64,000 nt of DNA from Alopecurus myosuroides (lineage: Eukaryota > Streptophyta > Magnoliopsida > Poales > Poaceae), in contig CM054062.1 in NCBI GenBank assembly GCA_028641055.1, positions 170,197,715 to 170,261,714 of the forward strand. Reading direction: 5' to 3'. The position numbers were made by a program, and so were the translations under genes. Shown piece after piece: positions 44,178-54,507 of the stretch (position 1 is the first letter of the stretch; every line of letters starts with the position of its first letter). The notes under the pieces are model-generated. The model was not told the DNA's origin. It did no database searches and saw only the letters and a list, made by a program, of their open reading frames with translations.

Positions 44178-46697
44178 TCATAGGCCTTGGAGAGATGCAT
44201 CACAGAATATCTGGAAAGGTTTGGTAGTATCTGGGCCAACCAGAACAGGGGTGGAAGTGAGTTTAGTCTTCAGGAGGTTGAAACTGTCATCACACTGTGG
44301 AGTCCAAACGAACTTTTTGTCCTTCTTTGTGAGATCAGTGAGAGGTTTTGCAATCTTGGAGAAGTTTTGGACGAAACGACGGCAATATCTAGCCAAGCCA
44401 AGAAAACTTCTGACTTGCTTCACCGTCTTAGGGGGTTTCCAGTCAACAATTGCCTTAACCTTTTCAGGATCAATGGCTATGCCCTTGGCAGAGATGATAT
44501 GACCAAGATATGCAACTTCTGGAATCCAGAACTCACATTTGGAAAACTTGGCATATAGACGATGCTCGCGAAGTTTCATGAGAGTGAGACGAAGGTGTTC
44601 TCCATGCTCTTCCTCGGATTTTGAGTAGACCAGAATGTCATCAAGATATACCACAACAAACTTGTCGAGGTATTCATGGAAGACAGAATTCATGAGTCTT
44701 GAGAACGTTGCCGGTGCATTGGTGAGACCAAAGGACATGACGGTGTATTCATATAGACCGTAACGAGTGGTGAAAGCTGTCTTAGGAATATCTTCCTTTC
44801 TGATCTTTATCTGATGGTACCCCATCCTCAAGTCCAACTTTGAGAATATTGAGGCTCCAGCAAGTTGATCAAAAAGATCATCGATACGAGGAATTGGATA
44901 CTTGTTCTTGATAGTTTTCTCGTTGAGAGGACGATAGTCAACCACGAGTCTTTTTGTTTGATCCTTCTTGGCAACAAACAGAGTTGGGCAACCCCAAGCG
45001 GAGGAACTAGGCTGAATGTAACCTTTCTCCATGTACATATCGATTTGCTCCTTCAACAATATCAGTTCAGGAGGAGCTATCTTGTATGGATGCTTAGAGA
45101 TTGGAGCAGTACCTGGCTCAAGCTCGATCACGAACTCAACTGCTCTGTCCGGAGGCATCCCTGGCAACTCTTCTGGAAAGACGTCAGGGAATTCACAAAC
45201 CACCGGAACATTTTCAATTGCAGGAAGGGGTTTGGCATCGAGGTTGAACAACTGAACATAACTTGGTCCATATGGAGAATAGACTATCTGGCCTGAAGTG
45301 TGAGAGAGAGTTATTGACTTTTGAGCACAGTCAATTTTAGCTTTGTGGGTCTTCAACCAATCCATACCCAGGATGACATCAATGTCAGAATTTCCCAGCA
45401 ACATGAGTGAAGCAAGGAATATGCGACCTCCAATTAGGATCTGATTGTCCATGCTTATCTTGGAAGTAATCATTTTAGTTCCCGGAGAGTGCACATAGTT
45501 TTGATTGCTTAGTGGAACCAGAGCTAAATTGTACGTTGTAGCAAAGATCTTTGACACGAACGAATGCGATGCTCCAGTATCAAACAACACTTTAGCTGGA
45601 ATAGAGTTTACGGGTAATATACCGAGAACGACGTCAGCAGCTTCCTCAGCTTTGTCGGCCTTGATATGGTTCACCCTCGCGGTCCTCCCGACAGGCCTGT
45701 TGTTGGAGTTGAAGGCTTTAGCCGGGGGAGCACGAACCATTGCCTGGTTGGTGTTGGGGCGAGGAGGTGGAGGTAGCTGCCTCTGGGTGCACTTATCAGC
45801 GTAGTGCCCAGTCTCCTTGCACTTGAAGCAAGTGACGACACGAGGAGGACCTGGCCTTGGCTGCCCCATTGGAATCCTCTGACCCTGCATCTGAGATGGG
45901 TTGGGTGGGCGGGGACCAAAGCCTGGAGAAGCTTGGGCATTTGGAGCCCGAGTGACAGCACCATTTGGCACCCAGATGCGGCGCTTCTGCGGAGGGGTGG
46001 TCATGTTGGAGGAGGAACCACCCTCACGCGAGTGCTTGCGCGACTCTTCGAACGCCTTGCGCCCATTCTCCTCATTGAGCGCGGTGTTCACGAGCTCCAC
46101 GGAGTCCTTGCACTTGATGTTGGTGAGAGCGTACTTCAGTTCCGGGTTAAAACCTCGGCGGAACCTTGCCATCTTCTTGGCTTCAGTGGACACCTCGTCA
46201 CCAGCGTATCGAGCAAGACGATTGAACTCGTTCTGGTAGCCAAGTACGTCCAGCTTGCCCTGTCTGAGAGAGCATAATTCCTCACGCATCCTTTCCATGA
46301 GACCATCCGGGATGTGGTGCTTCAGGAAGGCATCCTTGAAACATCCCCAGGTGATAGGATAGCCAGCTCTCATGGTCTGGTAGTTCTCCCACCAAGTAGC
46401 TGCCTGACCCTTCAGTAGGTAGGTGGCATACTTGACCTTATCTTCCTCAGCAACATGAGCAATCTCCAGAGCCCTGTTGATCTCCCTGATCCATTCATCA
46501 GCATCCAGAGGCTCATGTGTTTCCACGAAAGCTCTCGGCCCCATGCTCAGAAACTCCTTGATGCTGACTCGCGGAGCATTCTGGTTGGTGTGCTGGTTAG
46601 CCTGTATCTGGGCCATCTGTGTCACCACTTGGGTCATCTGAGCTAACAGTTCCCCCATTGGTGGTGGCGGAGGCGGGTTGTTCCTGGTTGGAGGCAT
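44178..46697 (-). pseudogene. E4 body 1 gag-pol, N-terminal part: Gag, protease, RT
   Basis: 839 residues from ATG 46697. Pro-rich start. Capsid (Retrotrans_gag) at about 65-215. CCHC zinc knuckle C290/C293/H298/C303 ([14 protein letters not shown]). Retropepsin DTGAS at 373-377. RT at about 550-740 with D622, [12 protein letters not shown] and YLDD at 684-687. Connection, then RNase H begins with D833 (FCDAS). A TGA at 44178-44180 cuts the RNase H domain six residues after that catalytic Asp. The downstream part stays in frame, for about 1460 codons in total, a normal Tekay length. Start choice is supported by a strong 3' splice site (TTTCTGTTCAG) immediately upstream. Confidence 0.92.
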
Positions 46698-46907
46698 CCT
46701 GAACAGAAATGCACTTTAGCACAACAATAGAAAAGGATAGACTTGGTAAGCGAAAGTGAGATTATTCCGACGCATGAATAGATAACCAACAGGTACATCA
46801 TCACATGTTCAAATACATCAGAATATCCAACAGATCAATACATGGTTCGAATGCCAAAGGATAACTAAACATAGCTATGAATGGATACAACGGTACTCCC
46901 ATGCTCA
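46698..46907 (-). promoter_or_regulatory. ORF0-gag spacer with 3' splice site, body 1
   Basis: 210 non-coding bases between the ORF0 stop and the gag ATG. On the minus strand a branch-point-like GTGCTAAAG lies about 20 nt before CATTTCTGTTCAG|GATG (AG at 46700-46699), a textbook plant acceptor. Suggests a spliced RNA that presents gag as its first frame. The donor is probably in the LTR leader. Inference. Confidence 0.55.
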
Positions 46908-47723
46908 TCACGCAGGACGGCGGTGAGTAGTACGACGAGAGATACGGTGCGGAGGAATCCCCCGGAAGTAGGTATGACGACGATCCACGTAGAGCGGGAC
47001 TGCCCTGAGAGCAACTCTCGGTGTGGTGAAGTAGAAAGCGTCGTCTCCCTGTGCTCCATAGCGGGGAATCCCTGTGTAACCAGCTCCGAGGTCGAGAAGT
47101 GGGCCTCTGATCGGCTCGTAACCTCCAGCATCTGGCAGCGGTAACCCAGCTGTCTGAACGATACGTGCAAAGCGCTCGTCTCCAACAAAGTCTGTGGTGT
47201 ACGTCGCCAGACGGGTGAGAGCAAGGTGGAGCTGCTCCCTGACTGAGGCTAACTCCTGAGAAAGTGCGGAAGCAACTGCGTCACTGTGCCTCACGAACTG
47301 AGCAGTGGTGTGCAGCCTGGAGCTATCAGACTCGTAGGTATCCAGGTTGCTGTGGAGGGTGAAGTGAACTCCCGCTGCCGTGATGTAACCACGGGGGATG
47401 TGACGATAGATGGAATCATCAAACCCCCAGTAGTCAGCACGGAGGACAGTGAGACTCACGTACGCTGCCTGCTGCACGGCCATATCCACTGTGGAACCTA
47501 CTGCCTCGTAGCGGTGGACAACGCTCCTGCCATCATCCGACAGAATGTAGACGATAGCCCGGTAGCAGGTCTGGTCAAACTCTCGCTGCTGCTCGTAGAC
47601 CTGGTACTCTGGTGCCCAATGGAACCCCAGATAGGTAACCATGTCTCTCAGCATCTCCGGATAACCGGCGGTGCTCTCACAGCGAGTCATCCGAACCACC
47701 TGCGGGTAGAACCTGAGATCCAT
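46908..47723 (-). CDS. E4 body 1 ORF0: dsRBD-like/coiled-coil protein upstream of gag
   Basis: From ATG 47723 this is 271 residues (an upstream in-frame ATG at 47795 would add 24). I prefer 47723 because TCATCTGCAG|ATG is a good 3' splice site with a CTAAT branch-point-like motif upstream, and because the preceding sequence is also present, non-coding, in E1. Residues 23-95 read like a double-stranded-RNA-binding domain: LRDMVTYLGFHWAPEYQVYE (helix 1), YRAIVYILSDDGR (strands), then a small-residue turn and AVQQAAYVSLTVLR (helix 2). The Lys-rich KKxAK motif of canonical dsRBDs is absent (STVDMAVQ). About 140-175 is a predicted coiled coil (SALSQELASVREQLHLAL) and the tail is Arg-rich. Intact in both bodies. 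No characterised homologue is known to me. RNA binding is inferred from pattern only. Confidence 0.75.
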   Translation of the reverse strand: MDLRFYPQVVRMTRCESTAGYPEMLRDMVTYLGFHWAPEYQVYEQQREFDQTCYRAIVYILSDDGRSVVHRYEAVGSTVDMAVQQAAYVSLTVLRADYWGFDDSIYRHIPRGYITAAGVHFTLHSNLDTYESDSSRLHTTAQFVRHSDAVASALSQELASVREQLHLALTRLATYTTDFVGDERFARIVQTAGLPLPDAGGYEPIRGPLLDLGAGYTGIPRYGAQGDDAFYFTTPRVALRAVPLYVDRRHTYFRGIPPHRISRRTTHRRPA

Positions 47724-48098
47724 CTGCAGATGATTTGGGAGGTTTTGATTAGACTCCGGTAGAGAACTGATGTGGAAAGTAACAACAAGGTTCAACGGAC
47801 GAAAAGGACGTTGAAAAGAACATGATATTGAAGCAACATCGGGAAACTCTAGACCAAAAGTCCTGAGGTACTAAGGAGAACCCAAAACACGTGAAATCCT
47901 AACTTGAAAGTTTAGGTGAGAACAGAAAACAATGTTGCACTTCCTTACCAGAAAAGGGTGGGTGGGTGGGGAAAGAAGAAAAATGGCAGAATTCCTACTC
48001 TCACGTTTCATTTTTCCTATATAGCTACAAAATAGTTTCTAGACTCAACTGCGACCAGTAAAAAGGGATCCTACAGGCAGACAGGCTCTGATACCATT
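47724..48098 (-). promoter_or_regulatory. 5' leader of E4 body 1
   Basis: 375 bp from the 5' LTR (LTR-b) to the ORF0 start. Contains PBS and, at its inner end, a branch-point-like CTAATC and CATCTGCAG acceptor (AG 47725-47724). A GGGTGGGTGGGTGGGG run on the plus strand (47957-47972) means the RNA has C-rich blocks here. No gene. Confidence 0.6.
48085..48096 (-). other. Primer-binding site, E4 body 1
   Basis: The minus strand reads TGGTATCAGAGC two bases after the LTR, complementary to initiator tRNA-Met. Confidence 0.92.
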
Positions 48099-51000
48099 TG
48101 TCGCTCCCGAACTTCTAGAGGATACTCACCGTACGAACTGAACAGTATTTTGGTTGGATTACGGGGCTTAACGGCTCCCGCGTCCCCTTACGGGTAGGCC
48201 AGCACTTATGTGCGACAACCAACCGTTACTGTTCATCGTCGATGTAAACTATCCTGTAGAAATCAGGACACTACCATTGACGTACTTCATACCATACACA
48301 CATGGTACGTCAACGGCTTTGAACAAAAGGATAACACAACATGCCTCACCAAAGATTGAAATAAGGTAGCAAATGGCCTTCACTAAGGCAGAAATAGCAA
48401 ATACAATCATCCAGAGGACACATGTCCCAACATAGCATTCATTACATCAGCGGAAGCATTCAAAGGGGTCTGAGTACAGACAAAATCCAAATAGGCTTAA
48501 GAAGCCGGAGAAAATAAAGAAGACGAAGCCCATCCACGTAGGTCCTGGATCCAGCCCTGGTCCAGCTATCTACTCGTCTGCAGTCTCGTCAAACTCCACG
48601 AAGTAGCCATCCTAGTGGTCATCGTAGCCGTAGTCGTAGTCTGCGTAAACCACAGCCCCAACGGGGTCAGTACATCCAAGTACTGGCAAGCAAGACTCAC
48701 AGTTCACCAAAGTATAGCTCGTCAACACAAGCACAGATGACTTGGGTTCAACGGAAAGAAGGGGATATAAATAATGCTGCAACTGGCTGCGCTAACCAAC
48801 TACAGAGATTCTAGCACTTCCAACTATCAGAAGGGGATAAGATCGAGGGTTGTAACCAACTGAAAGATAACTTCAAACAAACCCATCCTGGATCTCGCCC
48901 CTTATCCAAAGAAGCAATCCGAGGATAACTCACACAGTTGGATTAAAGGTGAAACAAGTTATTGTGACGATAATCCTATTACTAGTCAAATTGTTAATCA
49001 TGGGGTGTGAGATAGTGAATCATTAGGTTTAAGTTGTCATGAGTACTTGTTAGCCAGTACTTTCACCAAGTAGTCCATAACCGCGGAAAACACGGCTTCT
49101 CGAGAAGATTATCCCTGCAGGGTTGCACCAATTTGGCCGTACACGTATGAATAACCCGCCAGATGGGATGCCTCCCACCAAGCGGGGCACTCAACACAAC
49201 TCAACTCTTCTCCGCATCAAGCCCAAAGCACCTTGGGCGCACGGCTAATCAAGCCCCGAAGAAAAGGGACCCTCATAGCACTCTAAGACCGTGTCCCCCT
49301 ATATGCCGACTACAAAAGTTCCACCCTGCGCTGGGCTCGCAAAAACATGCATGCGGCAAATAGAAAGCACGAACTAAATGAGATGATTTGGACGAGATGC
49401 GAATCGAATCGAATTGAGGGGGGCGCCCATACTCGCTTCCCACATGCGGGTAGTGCGCTCATCATGGATCAGTAGACAAGACCCTTTTCCTATTAGGGTC
49501 GACACTAGCAGGCCTCAAAACCACGCAGGGCCTCCTGCCGGTGCCTTATCATCAAGTTATTATTTTAACAATACCATTAGCATGATTGATTGATTGATTA
49601 AACATCGAGCCCCCAGAACATGATAAAGATATAGCAACTGAAAGTAACGGGTAACAGACTCGAGCAAAACAACCTAAGCATTCTAGTAAGACACTGGCTC
49701 AATCAACAGGGTTGTAGGAGGGGTGATGAGGCAATATCAGGGTTAAAGGATTCATGTGATAGGTTCGTAACAGAAACAACTACCACTAAGGCTAGCAAGA
49801 TATAGACAACGGAAAGTATCGGTAACCAGGGTTGAAAGGAACACAATGGTTCATGTGAGTGATAACTTGCCTGCAAACTCAACAGCCGGGTACTGAGCTA
49901 GATCCTCAGAAGGGGTGCTGTAAGGATCGTCTGTCTCAACGTCGTCGTCTATTCGAGAAAAAGCAAACAAACAAAACAGGAATGTAAACAATCATTATCA
50001 TGGCATTGTGCACAATCAAGATGATGCATGGCAAGTTAATGGTTGCATCAAAATAAGCTAGCTAACATGATAACACAAATTAAATGGACCCATATGCAAT
50101 TGGATTGCATATGGAAAAGATCCATTGAATTAATTGGAAACAAATGATTTACAATTATTTATTAGGTGATAGTTGTTATCATGATGCATGCATGATGGTA
50201 ATAACAAAATAACAACAAATAACAATAATAGATGCAAAGGAAAAGGAATAAAACAAGCTTGGAAATTATTTATTAAGTTTGGAAAATTTGGTTACTTAAA
50301 CATGTCACACAACCCATTATTGTTTTCATCAATTCAAAGTGTGCAAAACAATTAATAAAATTTATATTTGAAAAGAACATCAAATTTTAGTTGGATTACA
50401 TGTTTCACATTTTGAAATTTGAATTAGGATGGATTTATTATGAATTAAACAATATTAAACAAGTTTTAATTGAATTTAAAACAAGTTTGAATATTAATTG
50501 AATTTTATTTAGTCAAAACATAATTTCAAATTCACATTTGCAAAGTTCACACTTTGGTGGTTTGAAAACATATTTTGCATGTTCAAAAATATTTTATATT
50601 AATCAAGTTATGATTTTAGCAATTTTAATTGGATTAAACAAGTATTTAATTATTTAAGCAATTTAAATTATTCAAACAATGAAACAAGTCTTATATTTGA
50701 ATAGGATATTCAAAATGTTATGAAAAACATATTTTATTTGCCTTATTTGGAATTAGTATGAATTATTTATGAACTATTGCAAATTACATTTGAATTATTC
50801 AAATTTGAATTTTAAATGTAATTTGGAAACTCAAAACAGAACACAAATGGAATAATTGGAAAGATCATGTAATTTTGAACAGAAAACATATACAAGTTTT
50901 ATTTATTAGACTTATAGATTAAAAGTTATTGATTTTTAAAGTTTAGGGCTTTATTCTGCCAATTAAAAAGAAATAGAAATTAAACAGATTCGTTTTAAAC

Positions 51001-52600
51001 CTTTTGTTACCGCACTGGAAACGTACACACACGCTGTCAGGGGGGCCCCGTGGCTCACTGTGCCCGCGTGGCACCAGAGGGGCTGACGGATGGGCCCTGG
51101 CTGTCAGCGCTTCCAACGAAAAAAGAGAGGGATTAATCCCGGGTGCTGGGGATCGAACCCAGCACCTCTCCCTCGCGCGCGCTCGACTGAAACCAGTGCA
51201 GCTGGTGCGTGTTTGTTGTCAGGTAACGCGACGCACAGAGGATATGTTTCAGAACCCAGGTGTTATCTGACGAAACTGACGAGCAAAGTGTTGCTCGACT
51301 GACAAAACCTCACCGGCGTTGATCACCGGGTGCTCGCGTGCTAGGCAGGATCTGGGGGGGTGCAAGACGTGCGCAGAACCGTGCGGACACAGTGGTGGTG
51401 CAACAGAGGGGACAAGAGGGGAAGAAGAACGGCGGCTCACCGGGGGGTGTCGGGTTGCAGAGGGGAACAGCGAGCTCGACGGCGGCGTTGTCGTGGACGG
51501 CGGGGAAGGTGTGGTTGATCTCCGGTTGAGCTCGCGTGTCCGAAACGTAGAGGAAGCAGTGGGCTTTTGGTTCCAGGGGGTAGAGGGCTAGATGGAGGTG
51601 GGAGGTGGCGGCGCCATTGATGGATTCAGAGGAGGGGATTCCGGCGAGGTGGCAGCAGAGGAGGAAATCGTCGGGGAGGAGGCGACTGACGGCGGCGGAG
51701 AGGGGAGATAGGACCTAGGGGCTAGGGTTTAGGTCTGCGGGGGCCCTGGGGGCTTCTTATAGGCGAGGAGAGCGAGGTGTGGCCGCCGGAGTCGCGCGCG
51801 GTCGCGGTGGCGCGCGGAGATGCTTGCCGTACGTCTAAAAGACGATCAGCACGAACTTCAAAGCGTTAAGTTGCGCTAGGTGGGCTGGGCCTGGCGCACG
51901 CGTTAGATTAGGTGGGTTGGGTAGGCTTAGCTGCCGCGCGCGCGCGCTGGTTTTCTTCTTTTTATTTCTCTGTTTTTTTTTGTAGCTTTTGCTTTTGGAA
52001 GAAAATGATAGGTTTTAGTTTATAGAAAAATTTGAAAAAAATTGGGGAGTTTTATTAGACCAAAAGCAAACACTTGGTGGCTTTTGTTTTCAAAAATTTA
52101 AATATTTGCTTGCTGTTTTAAAATTAAACCAAATTGATTGAAATTCCAATATTACTTAATATTAGAAAATCAAAGCAATTTCAATAGGGTTTCCCCTAGG
52201 GTTTTAAAGTGATTTAAAGAATACAATGTTGTGGTGAACTTCATGGATTCAAAAAGGTACTGATTTTGAGAATTGGTTTGAATTTGAAATGATTTAGAGT
52301 AATTGCTTGAATTAATGGTTTGATTAAACCAACAATTTAATGGGTGATTAACAAGGGATAAAAATGGTTGTTTTTATTTGTTATTTTTATTCCAAAATTT
52401 GTAACAGATCAAGTATGAAAATAACCATTTGAATTTGTTTGAGTTTGATTATGAAAACAAGATAAAACAGATGCAAAACAATTAATAACAAATGCAACCA
52501 AAAATAAAACAAATGCAATGAGATGATGACATGATGCATTGCTTGAATTAAAACAATAAATCAAACATTCTAAGGGATATTTCATACTTGGGATGTTACA
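48099..52600 (-). repeat. E4 LTR-b (middle, 4502 bp)
   Basis: Starts TGTCGCTCCCGA like LTR-c. It serves as 5' LTR of body 1 and 3' LTR of body 2. Modules: island 49061-49147, tRNA-like 51138-51208, hairpin 51267-51298, donor GTGAGC at 51440-51439, TATA 51756-51762. Shares about ten LTR-a-distinguishing variants with LTR-c but lacks LTR-c's ~33-bp deletion. Confidence 0.9.
51439..51762 (-). promoter_or_regulatory. Promoter and leader exon in E4 LTR-b
   Basis: On the minus strand: CTATAAG (51762-51756), CCTAAACCCTAGCC about 25 bp on, and a pyrimidine-rich GC leader with a very short upstream frame. It ends in CCCCCCG|GTGAGCC, a consensus donor (GT 51440-51439). Joined to the acceptors at 47725-47724 (ORF0) or 46700-46699 (gag), it would remove the tRNA-like, AT-array and island segments of the LTR, the PBS and leader and, for the gag acceptor, ORF0. 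Confidence 0.5.
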
Positions 52601-52616
52601 AAACGCCCCCCCTTGA
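52601..52616 (-). other. Polypurine tract, E4 body 2
   Basis: Same sequence and position relative to LTR-b as the tract next to LTR-a. Confidence 0.88.
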
Positions 52617-52638
52617 AGGAATCGCGCCCCGAGATTCC

Positions 52639-54507
52639 TTACTGAGATGTGAAAAGGTCCGGATACTTCTTGCGAAGATCCTCTTCGGTCTCCCACGTTG
52701 CCTCTTTATCGGAATGATGCGACCATTGCACTTTCAAGAACTTGGTGCTCTTGTTGCGAGTCTTACGCTCGGTCTCATCGAGAATACGAATAGGGTGCTC
52801 CTCATAAGATAGATCATCTTGCAGTTCAATGGAATCATGATCAACTGCACGATCTGGATCTTTGAAACACTTCTTGACCTGTGACACGTGGAACACATCG
52901 TGCACTTTGGATAGCTTTTCTGGAAGTTCAAGACGATAAGCATTTTCTGCACGCCTTGAGAGAATGTTGAAGGGACCAATGTATCTTGGTGCAAGCTTTC
53001 CTTTCACACGAAAACGATGAGTGCCTCTGAGGGGAGTTACACGGAGATATGCCTTATCACCAGGTGCATAGGTCATATCCCTGTGCTTGCTATCATAATA
53101 GCTCTTCTGACGAGACTGAGCAATCCTGAGATTGTCACGAATGATACGAACTTTCTCCTCGGCTTCCTTAACAATGTCAGGGCCCAAGAGTGAACGTTCA
53201 CCAGCTCCAGACCAATTGATTGGACTCCTGCATCTGCGACCATACAGTGCCTCAAATGGTGCCATGCCTAGGCTTGCCTGGTAGCTGTTGTTGTAGGAGA
53301 ATTCAGCATATGGAAGGCAATCCTCCCATTTCATGCCAAAGGAGAGACCACATGCTCTGAGCATATCCTCGAGAATCTGATTGACTCTTTCGACTTGCCC
53401 CTGAGACTGAGGGTGATAAGCTGTGCTGAACAGAAGTTTGGTGCCCAATGCTTCTTGAAAACTCTTCCAGAAATGAGAAGTGAAGATACTTCCACGGTCT
53501 GAGCTTATTTCCAATGGAACACCATGAAGAGGAACAACCTTTGCTGTGTAGAGCTCTGCTAACTGGCTAGCTGAGATAGTTTCCTTGACAGCAAAGAAGT
53601 GAGCAACCTTAGTGAGACGATCAATAACAACGAAGATTGCATCGTTGCCCTTCTTAGACTTTGGAAACCCAGTAACGAAGTCCATTTCAATCATGTCCCA
53701 CTTCCACTCAGGAATTTTCAGAGGTTGGAGTAGACCGGCTGTTTTCTGATGGACTGCCTTAACACGTTGACAAACGTCGCATTCAGAAACGTATTGAGCA
53801 ATTTCACGTTTCATGCCAGGCCACCAATACAGAGTCTTGAGATCCTGGTACATCTTTGTACTTCCAGGGTGGATGGATAGAGGAGTTTCATGAGCCTCCT
53901 TGAGAATGATATCCTTGAGACTTTGAATCTGAGGAACTGCAATGCGTCCTTCGAAGAACACAGTTCCCTTGTCATCAATTGTGAAAGACTTGAATTTATC
54001 ATTGCCTTCCTTGATGTGCTCTACAATCTTCTTGATTTCAGTATCACGAAGTTGTTCAGAACGAATCTTGTCCTCGAGGGTTGGGCTGGCTGTCAAGCTA
54101 GCAAGGTATCCTTCTGGGACAAGACCAAGATTCAGCTTCTGGAATTCTTCATGAAGTGGAGGTTGGCTTTCCATGATCATGAGATTATTGCAATAGGATT
54201 TGCGACTGAGAGCATCGGCCATAACATTAGCCTTGCCTGGAGTGTAAGAAATGGTGAGATCAAAGTCTTTAATCTTCTCAATCCATCTCCTTTGCCTGAG
54301 GTTCAGATCTGGCTGAGTGAAGATGTATTTCAGACTCTTATGATCGGAAAAGATTTCAGTTTTGTTACCCAACAAGTATTGTCTCCATTTCTTGAGGGCA
54401 AACACAACTGCTGCAAGTTCAAGATCATGAGTGGGATATTTTTGCTCATGTGGGTTCAACTGACGTGAAGCATAAGCCACAACTTGACGTTCTTGCATAA
54501 GAACTGC
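52639..54507 (-). pseudogene. E4 body 2 pol, C-terminal part: RNase H, integrase, chromodomain
   Basis: Translation identical, as far as I can see, to body 1 (42309-44177), including the DDE triad and chromodomain. The T/G difference near 53638 does not change the protein. Separated from gag-pol by the same TGA, here at 54508-54510. The shared lesion shows both bodies are copies of one already-broken unit. Confidence 0.9.
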
